From the NCBI GenBank assembly GCA_030657355.1, contig CP131056.1, positions 2,314,501 to 2,378,500 on the forward strand: 64,000 bases of DNA, written 5' to 3'. This document shows, piece after piece, positions 18,789 through 28,209 of this stretch. Within the stretch, counting starts at the first letter, position 1. The number at the start of each line of letters is the position of its first letter. A model generated the notes under the pieces. It saw only the letters and a list, made by a program, of their open reading frames with translations. It was not told the origin of the DNA and searched no databases. The translations under genes and the position numbers were made by a program. The DNA comes from Radicibacter daui. GTDB taxonomy: Bacteria > Pseudomonadota > Alphaproteobacteria > Radicibacterales > Radicibacteraceae.

Positions 18789-19463
18789 ATGGTGCAGCTG
18801 CAAATCTTCGCCGATGTCGTTTGCCCCTGGTGTTACATCGGACATGTCCGCCTTGAGCGCGCGCTGGCGCGCCGGCCCGAGCTGGATGTCGAAATTTCGT
18901 GGATGCCGTTTCAGCTCAATCCGGACATGCCGGAGCGCGGCATCGACCGGCAGCTTTATCTTGAGAGCAAGTTTGGCGGGCCGGACCGTGCCGCCCAGCT
19001 TTATGCGATCATCGAGGCGACGGCGCGCAAGGACGGCATCGAGGTTGATTTCGACCGCATCCAGGTGATGCCGAATACGGCGATGGCCCACCGCCTCGTG
19101 CGATATGCCGCCGACCGCGGTCTTGCCGCGATGATGATGGACCGCCTGTTCCGCGCCTATTTTCTCGAAGGGCGTGATCTGGGCGTGGCGGAAGAACTGA
19201 CCGACCTGGCCGGCGAGATCGGCCTTTCCGAGCCGGAAGTGCGCAACTTTCTCAAGGGCTCGACCTTTCTCTCCGCCATCCGCTCGGCGGACGGCGCTGC
19301 TCGCCGCCTTGGCGTGCAGGCTGTGCCCTGCTTCGTTTTTGGCAATCGCTATGTGATTGCCGGCGCGCAGGAGCCGGAGACGTTCCAGCCCCTGTTCGAC
19401 CTCCTGGCGCTCGAGCAGGCCGACCTTGCCGCCGGGCCGATGGCCCCGCAAAGCATGATGTAA
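18789..19463 (+). CDS. DsbA-family (FrnE-like) thiol oxidoreductase
   Basis: A 224-residue cytoplasmic protein with a thioredoxin fold containing an inserted helical domain, as in FrnE and 2-hydroxychromene-2-carboxylate isomerase relatives. The active-site CPWC is in FADVVCPWCYIG at residues 9-20, and the cis-proline region is QAVPCFVFGNRYVIAGAQ near residue 180. ATG 18789 is chosen because the fold begins there; an in-frame ATG at 18714 adds 25 residues with no signal-peptide character. FrnE-type proteins handle disulfides during oxidative stress; the substrate here is unknown. It converges with mfd across a hairpin. Confidence 0.9.
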   Translation: MVQLQIFADVVCPWCYIGHVRLERALARRPELDVEISWMPFQLNPDMPERGIDRQLYLESKFGGPDRAAQLYAIIEATARKDGIEVDFDRIQVMPNTAMAHRLVRYAADRGLAAMMMDRLFRAYFLEGRDLGVAEELTDLAGEIGLSEPEVRNFLKGSTFLSAIRSADGAARRLGVQAVPCFVFGNRYVIAGAQEPETFQPLFDLLALEQADLAAGPMAPQSMM

Positions 19464-19473
19464 AAGGCTGACG

Positions 19474-19498
19474 GGCCTGAACCCTCCCGGTTCAGGCC
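19474..19498. terminator. Hairpin between the convergent DsbA-family and mfd genes
   Basis: Perfect ten-base-pair inverted repeat GGCCTGAACC / GGTTCAGGCC with loop CTCCC. It overlaps the mfd stop codon. The T tracts are poor, so it may act as a two-sided roadblock and not as a classical terminator. Confidence 0.6.
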
Positions 19499-22400
19499 GC
19501 CTTGTTCTTCTGCCGCGCGATGATGGCGAGGTTGCGCACCACGGTGCGCACGCCCTTGACGCGCTTGGGCGTCTCTTCCCAATTGCGGATTAGCACCAGC
19601 TTCTGGTCCGGGCGCACCTTGATGGTGCCGGCGCCCTTGGCGACATAGTCCATCAGGCCGGCCACGTTCCTGAAATCGTTATTGCGGAAGCTGATGACCG
19701 CGCCCTTGGGCCCGGCATCCACGCGCTCGATATTGGCCGTGCGGCAGTCGGCCTTGATGGCAACGACACTCAGCAGGTTTTCCACCTCGTCCGGCAGTTT
19801 GCCGAACCGGTCGATAAGCTCGGCCGCAAAGCCTTCCACCTCGTCCGCATCCACCAGATTGGCGAGGCGGCGATATAGCTCCATGCGCACATTGAGGTCG
19901 GCGACATAGCTTTCTGGAATGAGCACCGGCATGCCCAGCTGGATTTGCGGCGTCCACTGCGCTTCCTCGGCCTTGCCGAAATCGGCCCCGCCGGCCCTTG
20001 CGGAGTCAACCGCCTCGCGCAGCATCTGCTGATAAAGCTCGATGCCAACCTCACGCACCTGGCCGGACTGTTCCTCGCCCAGCAGGTTGCCGGCGCCGCG
20101 GATATCCATGTCGTAGGAAGCCAGCTGGAAACCGGCGCCAAGGGTATCGAGCTGTTCGATCACATGCAGGCGCTGCTGGGCCGTGCCCGCGAGCACGGTG
20201 CCGGCGCGATAGGTGAAATAGGCATAACCACGCAGCTTGGCGCGACCGACGCGGCCCCGGATTTGATAGAGCTGGGCGAGGCCGAACATGTCGGCCCGGT
20301 GCACGATCAGCGTGTTGGCGTTCGGAATATCGAGGCCGGATTCAATGATGTTGGTGGCGAGCAGGATGTCGTAACGCCCGTCATAGAAGGCGGTCATCAC
20401 CTCCTCCAGCTCGGTCGGCGTCATGCGGCCATGGGCGGAGATGACCTTAAGCTCCGGCACCAATGTGGCGAGCCGCTCGGTCAGCATCGGCAGGTCTTCA
20501 AGCCGCGGGCAGACATAGAAGCTCTGGCCGCCGCGGAAATGCTCGCGCATCAGCGCTTCGCGGATGACCACCCCGTCATAGGGCAGCACGAAGGTGCGCA
20601 CGGCAAGACGGTCAACCGGCGGCGTTGCGATGATGCTGAGCTCGCGCACACCGGAAAGCGCCATTTGCAGCGTGCGCGGGATCGGCGTTGCAGAGAGCGT
20701 CAGCACGTTGACGTCTGCGCGCAGCTGCTTCAGCCGCTCCTTCTGGCGCACGCCGAAATGTTGTTCTTCATCGACGATCAGCAGGCCCAGATTCTTGAAG
20801 CTCAGGCCCTTGGCCAGCAGCGCATGGGTGCCGATGACAATATCGATGGTGCCGTTTTCCATGCCCTTCTTGACGAGGGTGCTTTCCTTGGGCGTCACAA
20901 GACGAGAGAGCTGGCCGATGCGGATCGGCATGCCTTCAAAACGGCGGGCGAAGTTCTGCACATGCTGGCGGCAAAGCAGCGTGGTGGGCACCACCACCGC
21001 TACCTGCTTGCCGGACATGGCAACGGTAAAAGCCGCGCGCAGCGCCACTTCCGTCTTGCCGAAGCCGACATCGCCGCAGATGAGCCGGTCCATCGGTTTG
21101 CCGGAGCCCAGATCGTTCAGCACATCGCCGATGGAATTCAACTGGTCATCCGTCTCCGCATAGGGGAAGCGGGCGCAGAATTCCTCATAAAGCCCTTCGG
21201 GTGGCTGGATGACCTCGGCATGGCGCAGCTCGCGGGCAGCAGCCACCTTCATCAGCTCCACCGTCATGTCGCGGATGCGCTGTTTGACGCGCGCCTTGCG
21301 CGCCTGCCAGCCTGCACCGCCCAGCTTGTCCAGCGTCGCTTCCGCACTCTCCGAGCCGTAACGGGTCAGCAGTTCAAGATTTTCGACCGGCAAATAGAGC
21401 TTGTCGCCATCGGCATAGATAAGCCGCAGGCAGTCATGCGGCGCACCGGCCGCCGTGATGGTCTCCAGCCCATCGAACCGGCCGATGCCGTGATCGACAT
21501 GGACGACGAAGTCGCCGGGCGTGAGGCTGGAGACTTCGGCGATGAAGTTCTCCGCCTTCTTGCGGCGGCGCTGCGGACGCGTCAGCCGGTCGCCGAGGAT
21601 GTCCTGCTCGGTGAGGATGGCAAGCTCACCGGTCTCGAACCCCAGCTCCAGCGGCAGCACCGCAAGACCGACAAAACCGCCGGCCAGCGGCGCGATGTCA
21701 AAGCCGTCGAGCGGTTTGGTGCGCTCCACCCCATGGTCATGCAGCAACGTCGTCAGGCGCTCGCGCGCACCGGCGCTGTAGGCGGCAACCAGCACCGTCT
21801 TGCCGGCCTTGCCAAGGGCATCAATATGGTCGGCAACCGAGGACCAGATGGTGTCCGGATCAATCGTCTCCGCCGTCTGCGCGCCTGCCTTGCCGCGCTG
21901 GGGCGCGAAATTGCGCCCGCGCCGGGCGCCGAGATCGATGCCGGCCTGGATGCTGGTATCGACGGCAAAGGGCGAGAAGTCGGCAACCGCACGGCGCACC
22001 AGCCTTGCGTCGAAATCGCCTTCGGTCAGGTAGAGCCGTTCCGGCGGCAGCGGCTTGTAGGTGGGCGAGCCAGACTTGCGGTCGCTCTCCAGCATGGTGC
22101 GGCGGGCAGCGTAGAAATCGGCAATCTGGCTGAAGCGCGCGGTGATCGCCTCGCCGGCCTGGAAATCGAAGCTGATGGCCGCGTCGGGCAGGAAGTCGAA
22201 CAGCGTTTCCAGCCGCTCGTGGAAGAGCGGCAGCCAATGTTCCATGCCGCCGGCCTTGCGGCCTGCGGAGATTGCTTCATAAAGCGGGTCGTTATCCTGC
22301 ACCGCACCGAAAAGCTCGCGGTAGCCGGAACGGAAGCGCTGGATGGCCGCCTCATCAAGCAGGATTTCCGACACCGGAGTGAGCGAAAATTCGTCCAGCT

Positions 22401-23013
22401 TGCTGGTGGTGCGCTGGGTCAGCGGATCGAAGGCGCGCACCTGCTCCAGCTCGTCGCCGAAGAGATCAAGGCGCAGCGGCTCCTCGAAGCCGGGCGGGAA
22501 CAGATCGATGATATCGCCGCGGATGGCATATTCACCAGGCTCGCGCACGGTTTCGGCGCGGGCATAACCATTCTGGGCGAGGAAGATCTTCAGCACGTCG
22601 GCGTCGATCATCTCGCCGCGCCGCGCGGTGAAGGAAGCACTGGCAAAAGCGCTGCGCGCGGGCACGCGCTGGGTCACGGCATTGACGGTCGTCAGCACCA
22701 AACGCGGGCCGGAAGGACGCGCCGCCAGCGCGGCAAGCGTGCGCACACGCTCGCCGACGACATCGTTCTTGGGAGAGACGCGGTCATAGGGAAGGCAGTC
22801 CCAGGCCGGGAAAACCAGCACCTCGAGCCCCGGCGCGAAGAAGGCCAGCATGTCGGCAAGGGCCTGCACACGCGCATCGTCGATGGCGATATGCAGCACG
22901 CCGCCCTCGCCTGCACTTGCCACCAGTTCGCGGATAACAAGCGCGTCATATCCCGGCGGGGTGCCGCCAAAGATCGCGCGGCCGGTAGTCAGCGTCAGCG
23001 TCGGGACCGCCAT
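19492..23013 (-). CDS. mfd: Transcription-repair coupling factor Mfd
   Basis: A 1173-residue protein of normal Mfd length. It removes RNA polymerase stalled at DNA damage and recruits UvrA. Order: UvrB-like N-terminal domains (LVFPAWDCLPYDRVSP near residue 85), the RNA-polymerase-interacting domain (TPGDFVVHVDHGIGRFDG region, about 500), then RecG-like helicase motifs with Walker A GDVGFGKTEVALRAAF, the DEEQHFGVRQKERLK box and SATPIPRTLQMALSG, and the C-terminal TRCF domain. ATG 23013 is chosen because GGGGAGGAAGG lies just before it; a start at 23031 would place that site inside the gene. The sdhE gene lies directly upstream on the same strand. Confidence 0.97.
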   Translation of the reverse strand: MAVPTLTLTTGRAIFGGTPPGYDALVIRELVASAGEGGVLHIAIDDARVQALADMLAFFAPGLEVLVFPAWDCLPYDRVSPKNDVVGERVRTLAALAARPSGPRLVLTTVNAVTQRVPARSAFASASFTARRGEMIDADVLKIFLAQNGYARAETVREPGEYAIRGDIIDLFPPGFEEPLRLDLFGDELEQVRAFDPLTQRTTSKLDEFSLTPVSEILLDEAAIQRFRSGYRELFGAVQDNDPLYEAISAGRKAGGMEHWLPLFHERLETLFDFLPDAAISFDFQAGEAITARFSQIADFYAARRTMLESDRKSGSPTYKPLPPERLYLTEGDFDARLVRRAVADFSPFAVDTSIQAGIDLGARRGRNFAPQRGKAGAQTAETIDPDTIWSSVADHIDALGKAGKTVLVAAYSAGARERLTTLLHDHGVERTKPLDGFDIAPLAGGFVGLAVLPLELGFETGELAILTEQDILGDRLTRPQRRRKKAENFIAEVSSLTPGDFVVHVDHGIGRFDGLETITAAGAPHDCLRLIYADGDKLYLPVENLELLTRYGSESAEATLDKLGGAGWQARKARVKQRIRDMTVELMKVAAARELRHAEVIQPPEGLYEEFCARFPYAETDDQLNSIGDVLNDLGSGKPMDRLICGDVGFGKTEVALRAAFTVAMSGKQVAVVVPTTLLCRQHVQNFARRFEGMPIRIGQLSRLVTPKESTLVKKGMENGTIDIVIGTHALLAKGLSFKNLGLLIVDEEQHFGVRQKERLKQLRADVNVLTLSATPIPRTLQMALSGVRELSIIATPPVDRLAVRTFVLPYDGVVIREALMREHFRGGQSFYVCPRLEDLPMLTERLATLVPELKVISAHGRMTPTELEEVMTAFYDGRYDILLATNIIESGLDIPNANTLIVHRADMFGLAQLYQIRGRVGRAKLRGYAYFTYRAGTVLAGTAQQRLHVIEQLDTLGAGFQLASYDMDIRGAGNLLGEEQSGQVREVGIELYQQMLREAVDSARAGGADFGKAEEAQWTPQIQLGMPVLIPESYVADLNVRMELYRRLANLVDADEVEGFAAELIDRFGKLPDEVENLLSVVAIKADCRTANIERVDAGPKGAVISFRNNDFRNVAGLMDYVAKGAGTIKVRPDQKLVLIRNWEETPKRVKGVRTVVRNLAIIARQKNKAA

Positions 23014-23047
23014 GGTGCCCTTCCTCCCCAAGCGTCCTTGACGTTTA

Positions 23048-23347
23048 TCAGCCCTGGTAACCGTGCGCGTAGTAGGCGCGCAGCTTCTGCCACACCGAGG
23101 TGTCGATATCGGCGGGCGTCGGTTCGCGGTCGGTCAACCAGTTGTAGATGTCCGGATCGTTCTCTTCGAGCAGGGCGTCATAGGCCGCCACTTCATCGGC
23201 AGAAAAACCGGCGAGATGCGCATCGGCAAAACGCCCGAGCAGCAGATCGGACTCTCTTGTGCCGCGATGCCAGCTGCGAAAACGCAGGCGCCGGCGGCGG
23301 GTTTCGAGGTCTTCCTGGGCTTCCGGCTGGTTCTGGGAGGTGGTCAC
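23048..23347 (-). CDS. sdhE: FAD assembly factor SdhE (succinate dehydrogenase flavinylation)
   Basis: A 99-residue SdhE/YgfY (DUF339) protein that promotes covalent FAD attachment to succinate dehydrogenase. The RGxxE motif is visible as RGTRESDLLLGRFAD at about residues 29-43, followed by YDALLEENDPDIYNWLTDRE, the family's second block. GTG 23347 is preferred for a GGAA at good distance; TTG 23356 is the other option. The sdhE-mfd pair on one strand is usual in alphaproteobacteria. A SOS box lies in the gap between sdhE and the divergent recG. Confidence 0.92.
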   Translation of the reverse strand: MTTSQNQPEAQEDLETRRRRLRFRSWHRGTRESDLLLGRFADAHLAGFSADEVAAYDALLEENDPDIYNWLTDREPTPADIDTSVWQKLRAYYAHGYQG

Positions 23348-23502
23348 AGGTTTCAATTCCGGTGTTTTTTCAAAAGGGTAGCCGCCCCGGGCCGCGCCGG
23401 CAAAAAGGAAGCCCGGCGGGCCGCAGCAGGCTTGCTGCGTGTTATTCTGGCTGACATATAGACCGCCGAGCCGGTACTGTCAGCCCCGTGGCGCACGGAT
23501 TT

Positions 23503-23517
23503 GTTCTCATCCTGTTC
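23503..23517 (+). promoter_or_regulatory. Candidate SOS (LexA) box upstream of recG
   Basis: GTTC-TCATCCT-GTTC matches exactly the GTTC-N7-GTTC direct repeat bound by LexA in alphaproteobacteria. It ends 17 bases before the recG start codon, inside the expected promoter and leader region, and could also act on the divergent sdhE-mfd genes. Confidence 0.65.
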
Positions 23518-23534
23518 ACGACGAGAGGTAAGTT

Positions 23535-25616
23535 TTGCGCCCGGAAGCGCTCTTCAGCCTGTTCAAGCCGTTGCAGACCCTGCCCGGAGTGGGACCGCGC
23601 CTTGCGGTTCTGCTGGAAAAGCTGGTGGGCGCTCACGTGGTGGACCTTATCTGGCATCTGCCGGTCGGCATCGTCGATCGCTCGCACCAGCCGCGTATTT
23701 CCGGCATTGAGCCCGGCCGGCTGGTAACGGTAACGGTGGTGGTCGAGGCGCATCAGCCGGCGGCCCGCGCCGGCCTGCCCTCCCGCGTGCGCTGTGCGGA
23801 CGAAACCGGAACCCTCGACCTTGTCTTCTTCCATGCCCGTGGCGACTGGCTGCAGAAACAGCTGCCTGTCGGCTCGACCCGGGTGGTGAGCGGCCGCGCC
23901 GAGTTCTATCATGGCCAGCCGCAGATCGCGCACCCGGACCTGATCGTCGATCCGGCTGAATTTGATCCGTCGGCGGCGGTGGAGCCGGTCTATGGCATGA
24001 CCGCAGGGCTTGCACCCAAGACGCTGGCAAAGATCATGACTGCGGCGCTCTCGAGCGCGCCCGATCTGCCGGAATGGCTCGACGGGCCGCTGAAAGCGCG
24101 CGAGGGCTGGGCCGACTGGCGCGAGGCGCTGATGACGGCGCATTCCCCGCAGTCGCTGGCTGAACTTGACCCGCAGTCCCCTGCCCGCCAGCGCCTTGCC
24201 TATGACGAACTGCTGGCCGGCCAGCTGGCGCTGGCGCTCATTCGCCGGGCGCAGCGACGCCTCAAGGGGCGTGAGCTGAAGGGCGACGGCCGGCTGCGCA
24301 GCGCCATCGAGGCGCGCCTGCCTTATCGCCTGACCAATGCCCAGCAAGGCTCGCTTGCCGAAATCTTTGCCGACATGGCGGCACCTGCCCGCATGCTGCG
24401 GCTGCTGCAAGGCGATGTCGGCAGCGGCAAGACGGTGGTGGCGCTGCTCGCCATGCTGGCCGCCGTCGAAGCCGGCACTCAGGCAGCGCTGATGGCGCCG
24501 ACCGAAATCCTTGCCCGGCAGCATCTGGAAACACTGGCGCCGATGCTGGAAGGCTCGGGCGTACGCCTTGAGATCCTGACCGGCCGCGACAAGGGCAAGG
24601 CCAGGGAGGCGCTGCTGGCCCGGCTTGCTGCTGGGGAGATCGATATTCTTGTCGGCACCCACGCCGTGTTCCAGGACGATGTGGCCTTTGCCGATCTGGG
24701 TCTTGCGGTGGTGGACGAGCAGCACCGTTTCGGCGTGCACCAGCGCCTGCAGCTTTCCGGCAAGGGCAGCGCCGTCGACATGCTGGTGATGACGGCAACG
24801 CCCATTCCGCGCACCCTCACCCTTACCGCCTATGGCGACATGGAGGTGAGCCGCCTGACGGAAAAACCGCCTGGCCGCCAGCCGGTTAAAACCATCGTTC
24901 TGCCTTCCACCCGGCTGGGTGAGGTGGTGTCCGCCATCTCCCGCAAGCGCGCGGAAGGCGCGCGCATCTACTGGGTGTGCCCGCTGGTGGATGAGAGCGA
25001 GCAGATGGACCTTGCTGCCGCGACAGACCGGCAGGTGATGCTGGAGGCGGAATTCGGCCCCGGCGTCGGGCTTATCCACGGCAAGATGAAAGCGGCGGAC
25101 AAGGACAAGGTGATGGCGGATTTTGCTGCCGGGCACTTGTGGATGCTGGTGGCAACCACCGTGATTGAAGTGGGCGTCAACGTGCCGGAAGCCACCGTGA
25201 TGGTGATCGAGCATGCCGAACGCTTTGGCCTTGCCCAGCTGCACCAGTTGCGCGGACGCGTCGGGCGTGGCAGCGGAGAATCCACCTGCCTGCTGGTCTA
25301 TGACGGCCAGCCCGGAGAGACCGCCAAGGCGCGCCTGCGCATCATGCGCGAGACGGAAGACGGCTTCGTTATCGCAGAAGAAGATTTGCGCCTGCGCGGC
25401 GCCGGCGATGTGCTGGGCACCAAACAGAGCGGCCTGCCGCAGTTTCGCCTGGCAGACCTTGCTGAACATACGCCGCTGCTTGAGATCGCGCGCGACGATG
25501 CGCGCCTGATCCTGAAGATGGATGGCGAGCTGCAAAGCGACCGTGGCAAGGCGCTGCGCACGCTGCTTTATCTGTTCGAGCGGGACGCCGCGGTGCGTTA
25601 CCTGCGCTCCGGCTAG
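23535..25616 (+). CDS. recG: ATP-dependent DNA helicase RecG
   Basis: A 693-residue RecG, which regresses stalled replication forks and branch-migrates Holliday junctions. An N-terminal wedge (OB) domain begins with LQTLPGVGPRLAVLLEKL and the HLPVGIVDRS block. Then come helicase motifs: Walker A GDVGSGKTVVALLAML, Walker B VVDEQHRFGVHQRLQ, motif III TATPIPRTLTLTAYGD, and motifs V-VI (VATTVIEVGVNVPEATVMVI; QLRGRVGRG). The C-terminal LRGAGDVLGTKQSGLP block completes the family layout. Translation starts at TTG 23535, with AGAGG upstream. A SOS box sits just before it. Confidence 0.97.
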   Translation: MRPEALFSLFKPLQTLPGVGPRLAVLLEKLVGAHVVDLIWHLPVGIVDRSHQPRISGIEPGRLVTVTVVVEAHQPAARAGLPSRVRCADETGTLDLVFFHARGDWLQKQLPVGSTRVVSGRAEFYHGQPQIAHPDLIVDPAEFDPSAAVEPVYGMTAGLAPKTLAKIMTAALSSAPDLPEWLDGPLKAREGWADWREALMTAHSPQSLAELDPQSPARQRLAYDELLAGQLALALIRRAQRRLKGRELKGDGRLRSAIEARLPYRLTNAQQGSLAEIFADMAAPARMLRLLQGDVGSGKTVVALLAMLAAVEAGTQAALMAPTEILARQHLETLAPMLEGSGVRLEILTGRDKGKAREALLARLAAGEIDILVGTHAVFQDDVAFADLGLAVVDEQHRFGVHQRLQLSGKGSAVDMLVMTATPIPRTLTLTAYGDMEVSRLTEKPPGRQPVKTIVLPSTRLGEVVSAISRKRAEGARIYWVCPLVDESEQMDLAAATDRQVMLEAEFGPGVGLIHGKMKAADKDKVMADFAAGHLWMLVATTVIEVGVNVPEATVMVIEHAERFGLAQLHQLRGRVGRGSGESTCLLVYDGQPGETAKARLRIMRETEDGFVIAEEDLRLRGAGDVLGTKQSGLPQFRLADLAEHTPLLEIARDDARLILKMDGELQSDRGKALRTLLYLFERDAAVRYLRSG

Positions 25617-25641
25617 GGCCGGTCATGAGGGGGAATATCAG

Positions 25642-26997
25642 GTGAGTGAAAACCGGAACACCGCCGTCCGTCAGCAATATGAGGATTTCCCCTACCCCCG
25701 CCGCGATCCGGCGGAGGAAGCAACGCGCCTGCTGCGCCCGCCCATGGAATATCTCGCTCGCATCAACCATCACGGCTGGCGCGGTGCCAAGGTTTTCGGG
25801 CCGGAATTTCGTGCCCTTGTGGCCGGCGGCGGTACCGGTGACAGCTCGATCTTTCTGGCCGAGCAGCTCAAGAGCTTCGGCGGCACCGTGGTACATCTGG
25901 AGCAGAGCGCTGCAAGCATCGGCGTTGCCCGCGAACGTGCCGCCCGGCGCGGCCTTGCCAATGTCACTTTCGTGCAGGGCATGATCGAGGCCGCACCGGA
26001 GCTGGTCGGCGGCCCCGTCGACTACATCAACTGTGCCGGCGTGCTGCACCATATGGCCGACCCGCAGCAGGGGCTGAATGCCCTTGCCGCCACGCTGAAG
26101 CCGGACGGGGTTGCCGGCATCATGGTCTATGCGCGCTATGGCCGGTATCCGACCGAGCATATGCGCTCGCTTTTTGCCAGCCTCGGCGTACCCGAGGCCC
26201 CTTCCCGCGCCGAGCAGACGGCGCTTGCATCCTCCCTCGTGCAGCACCTGCCCGCCACCAACCCCTTCCGCCACGCCGATGCCGACGGGTCGCTGACAGC
26301 AGCGCTCTTGAAGGATGAGCACGAGTTGCATGACCTGCTGCTGAGCCCGCGCGAGCGCAGCTACACGGTGCCGGAGTTCCATGGGCTGGCGGCAGGCGCC
26401 GGCCTCAAGGTTGCCGGTTTCACCGGCTTTTTCCTTGAAGGCGGCACCAATGCCAGCTTCTACCGGGTGGAGAGTTACCTGGCAGACCCCGCCCTGCTCG
26501 CCCGGGCGCTTTCAAAACCCCTTGAGCAGCAGCAGGCGATTGCCGAGCTTTTGCATGGCAACATCCCGCTCCACAGCGCTTATCTGAGCCGTTCGGGCCG
26601 CGCCGGTGCGGCGAGCCTCAGCGATCGCTCGCTGGTGCCGTTCTTCTTCATGGCGCCGGAGGGGGGCATGCTGGCCGCCTGGTCCGCCGCCGCCCGTGCC
26701 AGCCGGCCGGTGCAGATTGCCGACAGCTATGGCAACGGCCTGACCGTCAACGCCGTGCCGCCGATTACCGCCGTTGCTGGCCTCATCGATGGCAGGCGCT
26801 CCATCAGCGACATCATGGCGGCCGCCTCCAGCGTGCCGGAGCTGATGTTCGCGCCAAACCCCGCCGGTCTGGCGTTACAGGCGCTGGAGGCGTTGTTTGC
26901 CAGTTTCGAGCAGTTTGACTGGCTTTTGCTGGGCCGCGGGCAGGCTTTTGCCGAACCGCAGGTGGCCGGTGCGATGCTGAAGATCATTCCGGGTTGA
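25642..26997 (+). CDS. Class I SAM-dependent methyltransferase with long C-terminal extension
   Basis: A 451-residue protein. Residues about 5-30 (VRQQYEDFPYPRRDPAEE) form the short leader typical of this methyltransferase group. The SAM-binding motif I is ALVAGGGTGDSSIFLAEQL, motif II is in VVHLEQSAASIGVARERA, and the motif IV region is VDYINCAGVLHHMADP. About 200 further residues follow the fold and end in a GRRSISDIMAAASSVPEL-type helical region, similar to the C-terminal part of peptide-modifying or lipid-associated methyltransferases; I do not know its role. GTG 25642 is chosen for a GGGGGAA ribosome site. It follows recG by 25 bases and may share its transcript. Confidence 0.82.
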   Translation: MSENRNTAVRQQYEDFPYPRRDPAEEATRLLRPPMEYLARINHHGWRGAKVFGPEFRALVAGGGTGDSSIFLAEQLKSFGGTVVHLEQSAASIGVARERAARRGLANVTFVQGMIEAAPELVGGPVDYINCAGVLHHMADPQQGLNALAATLKPDGVAGIMVYARYGRYPTEHMRSLFASLGVPEAPSRAEQTALASSLVQHLPATNPFRHADADGSLTAALLKDEHELHDLLLSPRERSYTVPEFHGLAAGAGLKVAGFTGFFLEGGTNASFYRVESYLADPALLARALSKPLEQQQAIAELLHGNIPLHSAYLSRSGRAGAASLSDRSLVPFFFMAPEGGMLAAWSAAARASRPVQIADSYGNGLTVNAVPPITAVAGLIDGRRSISDIMAAASSVPELMFAPNPAGLALQALEALFASFEQFDWLLLGRGQAFAEPQVAGAMLKIIPG

Positions 26998-27061
26998 CCT
27001 AGCCGGGCGTGCGCCATATTGTCCGCCGCGCTTCGCCGCCAAGGCAACTTCATGAAGCAGC

Positions 27062-27137
<76 letters not shown>

Positions 27138-27204
27138 CCCCACCTAAATATCTGTACCGAAATCCGCCGACTCTTGTTCAGCGGGTCGAGGAGCTCTGCT
27201 GACG

Positions 27205-27237
27205 GGCCGGCTTCGCCGCTCCCGGCCGGGTTGTTTT
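27205..27237 (+). terminator. Probable terminator of the tRNA-Lys transcript
   Basis: GGCCGG (27205-27210) and CCGGCC (27222-27227) pair across an 11-base loop and are followed by GGGTTGTTTT. The remaining 180 bases before the carbonic anhydrase gene show nothing else I can name. Confidence 0.5.
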
Positions 27238-27419
27238 CACATCTCCGCAGTTTCAAATGCAGCAAAGACAGAAGCCTGCTTGTTCGTTGGCGGCTTTGTT
27301 GTATTCATTGGGCCTAGCCCGACACCGGCCCCGCTGGCCGATACAGAATTGGGTGTCAGCTGAGGCGGGTCGGATGCGACCGCACGGCTTGTTCTTCCTG
27401 TTTATGGCTGGATTTTCTG

Positions 27420-28085
27420 ATGCTCGATGATCTCTTTCGCCGCAACGCCGACTGGGCGCAGGCGCAGATTGACCGCGACCCGATGTTCTTCAAGCGCCTC
27501 GTGGCGCTGCAAACGCCGGACTATCTGTGGATCGGCTGCTCCGACAGCCGCGTGCCGGCCAATGAAATCACCGGTCTTGCGCCGGGTGAAGTCTTCGTGC
27601 ACCGCAATGTCGCCAATCTGGTGCACCCGACCGATCTCAACCTGCTCTCCGTGCTGCAATATGCCGTCGAGTTCCTCAAGGTTCAGCACATCATGGTGGT
27701 GGGCCATTATGGCTGCGGCGGTGTGATTGCGGCCTGCGACAGCATCAAGCGCGGCCTCATCGACCACTGGCTGCGCCCCATTCAGGACCTTGCTTCCAAG
27801 AACAAGGCCGAGCTTGACGCCATCGAGAGCGAAAAGGACCGGGTGAACCGGCTCTGCGAGCTCAATGTGCTGGAGCAGGTGCGCCACATCGGCGAATCCC
27901 CCATCGTGCGTCAGGCATGGGAAGCGGGCCAGCCGCTGGAGCTGCATGGCTGGATTTACAGCCTGGAAGATGGCCGCCTGCGCGATCTGCAGTGCAGCCG
28001 CGATGCCAATGGCCCGATTGCGCCGGACGGTCCGGCCCCGGAGGCCTGGCTCAAGATTCCGCCGCACGCGCACCACGATCACTGA
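27420..28085 (+). CDS. Beta-class carbonic anhydrase
   Basis: A 221-residue beta carbonic anhydrase, interconverting CO2 and bicarbonate. The zinc ligands are Cys40 (WIGCSDSRVPANEI), His96 and Cys99 (VVGHYGCGGVIAACD). The Asp42-Arg44 dyad of the CSDSR motif is present, and HRNVANLV is conserved. Size and the LHGWIYSLEDGRL tail fit the Can/CynT-like clade. The C-terminus ends in a histidine-rich PPHAHHDH, which may bind metal. ATG 27420 is the only sensible start, though its ribosome site is weak. A strong terminator separates it from the ABC operon downstream. Confidence 0.95.
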   Translation: MLDDLFRRNADWAQAQIDRDPMFFKRLVALQTPDYLWIGCSDSRVPANEITGLAPGEVFVHRNVANLVHPTDLNLLSVLQYAVEFLKVQHIMVVGHYGCGGVIAACDSIKRGLIDHWLRPIQDLASKNKAELDAIESEKDRVNRLCELNVLEQVRHIGESPIVRQAWEAGQPLELHGWIYSLEDGRLRDLQCSRDANGPIAPDGPAPEAWLKIPPHAHHDH

Positions 28086-28104
28086 ACAAACAGCGTTTAA
28101 CGGA

Positions 28105-28140
28105 AAAGCCCGGCCTCATGACGAAGCCGGGCTTTCTTGT
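28105..28140 (+). terminator. Terminator after the carbonic anhydrase gene
   Basis: AAAGCCCGGC (28105-28114) and GCCGGGCTTT (28126-28135) form a ten-base-pair stem followed by CTTGTTTT. It lies 20 bases after the stop. Confidence 0.88.
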
Positions 28141-28209
28141 TTTAAAGCTCCCGGTCGGGTCCTTTTGCCGCACGAAGCTGAATGTGAAGGGCTTGCCCGG
28201 GCGGTAATT

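Noticed and set aside
19945-23454. A 1169-codon open frame on the plus strand antisense to mfd
   Set aside because: Mfd on the minus strand shows all helicase motifs. The antisense frame is a by-product of GC-rich third codon positions and its peptide (Arg/His/Gly-rich) resembles no protein.
23442-25535. A 697-codon open frame antisense to recG
   Set aside because: RecG motifs are complete on the plus strand; the antisense peptide is His/Gln/Arg-rich without domains.
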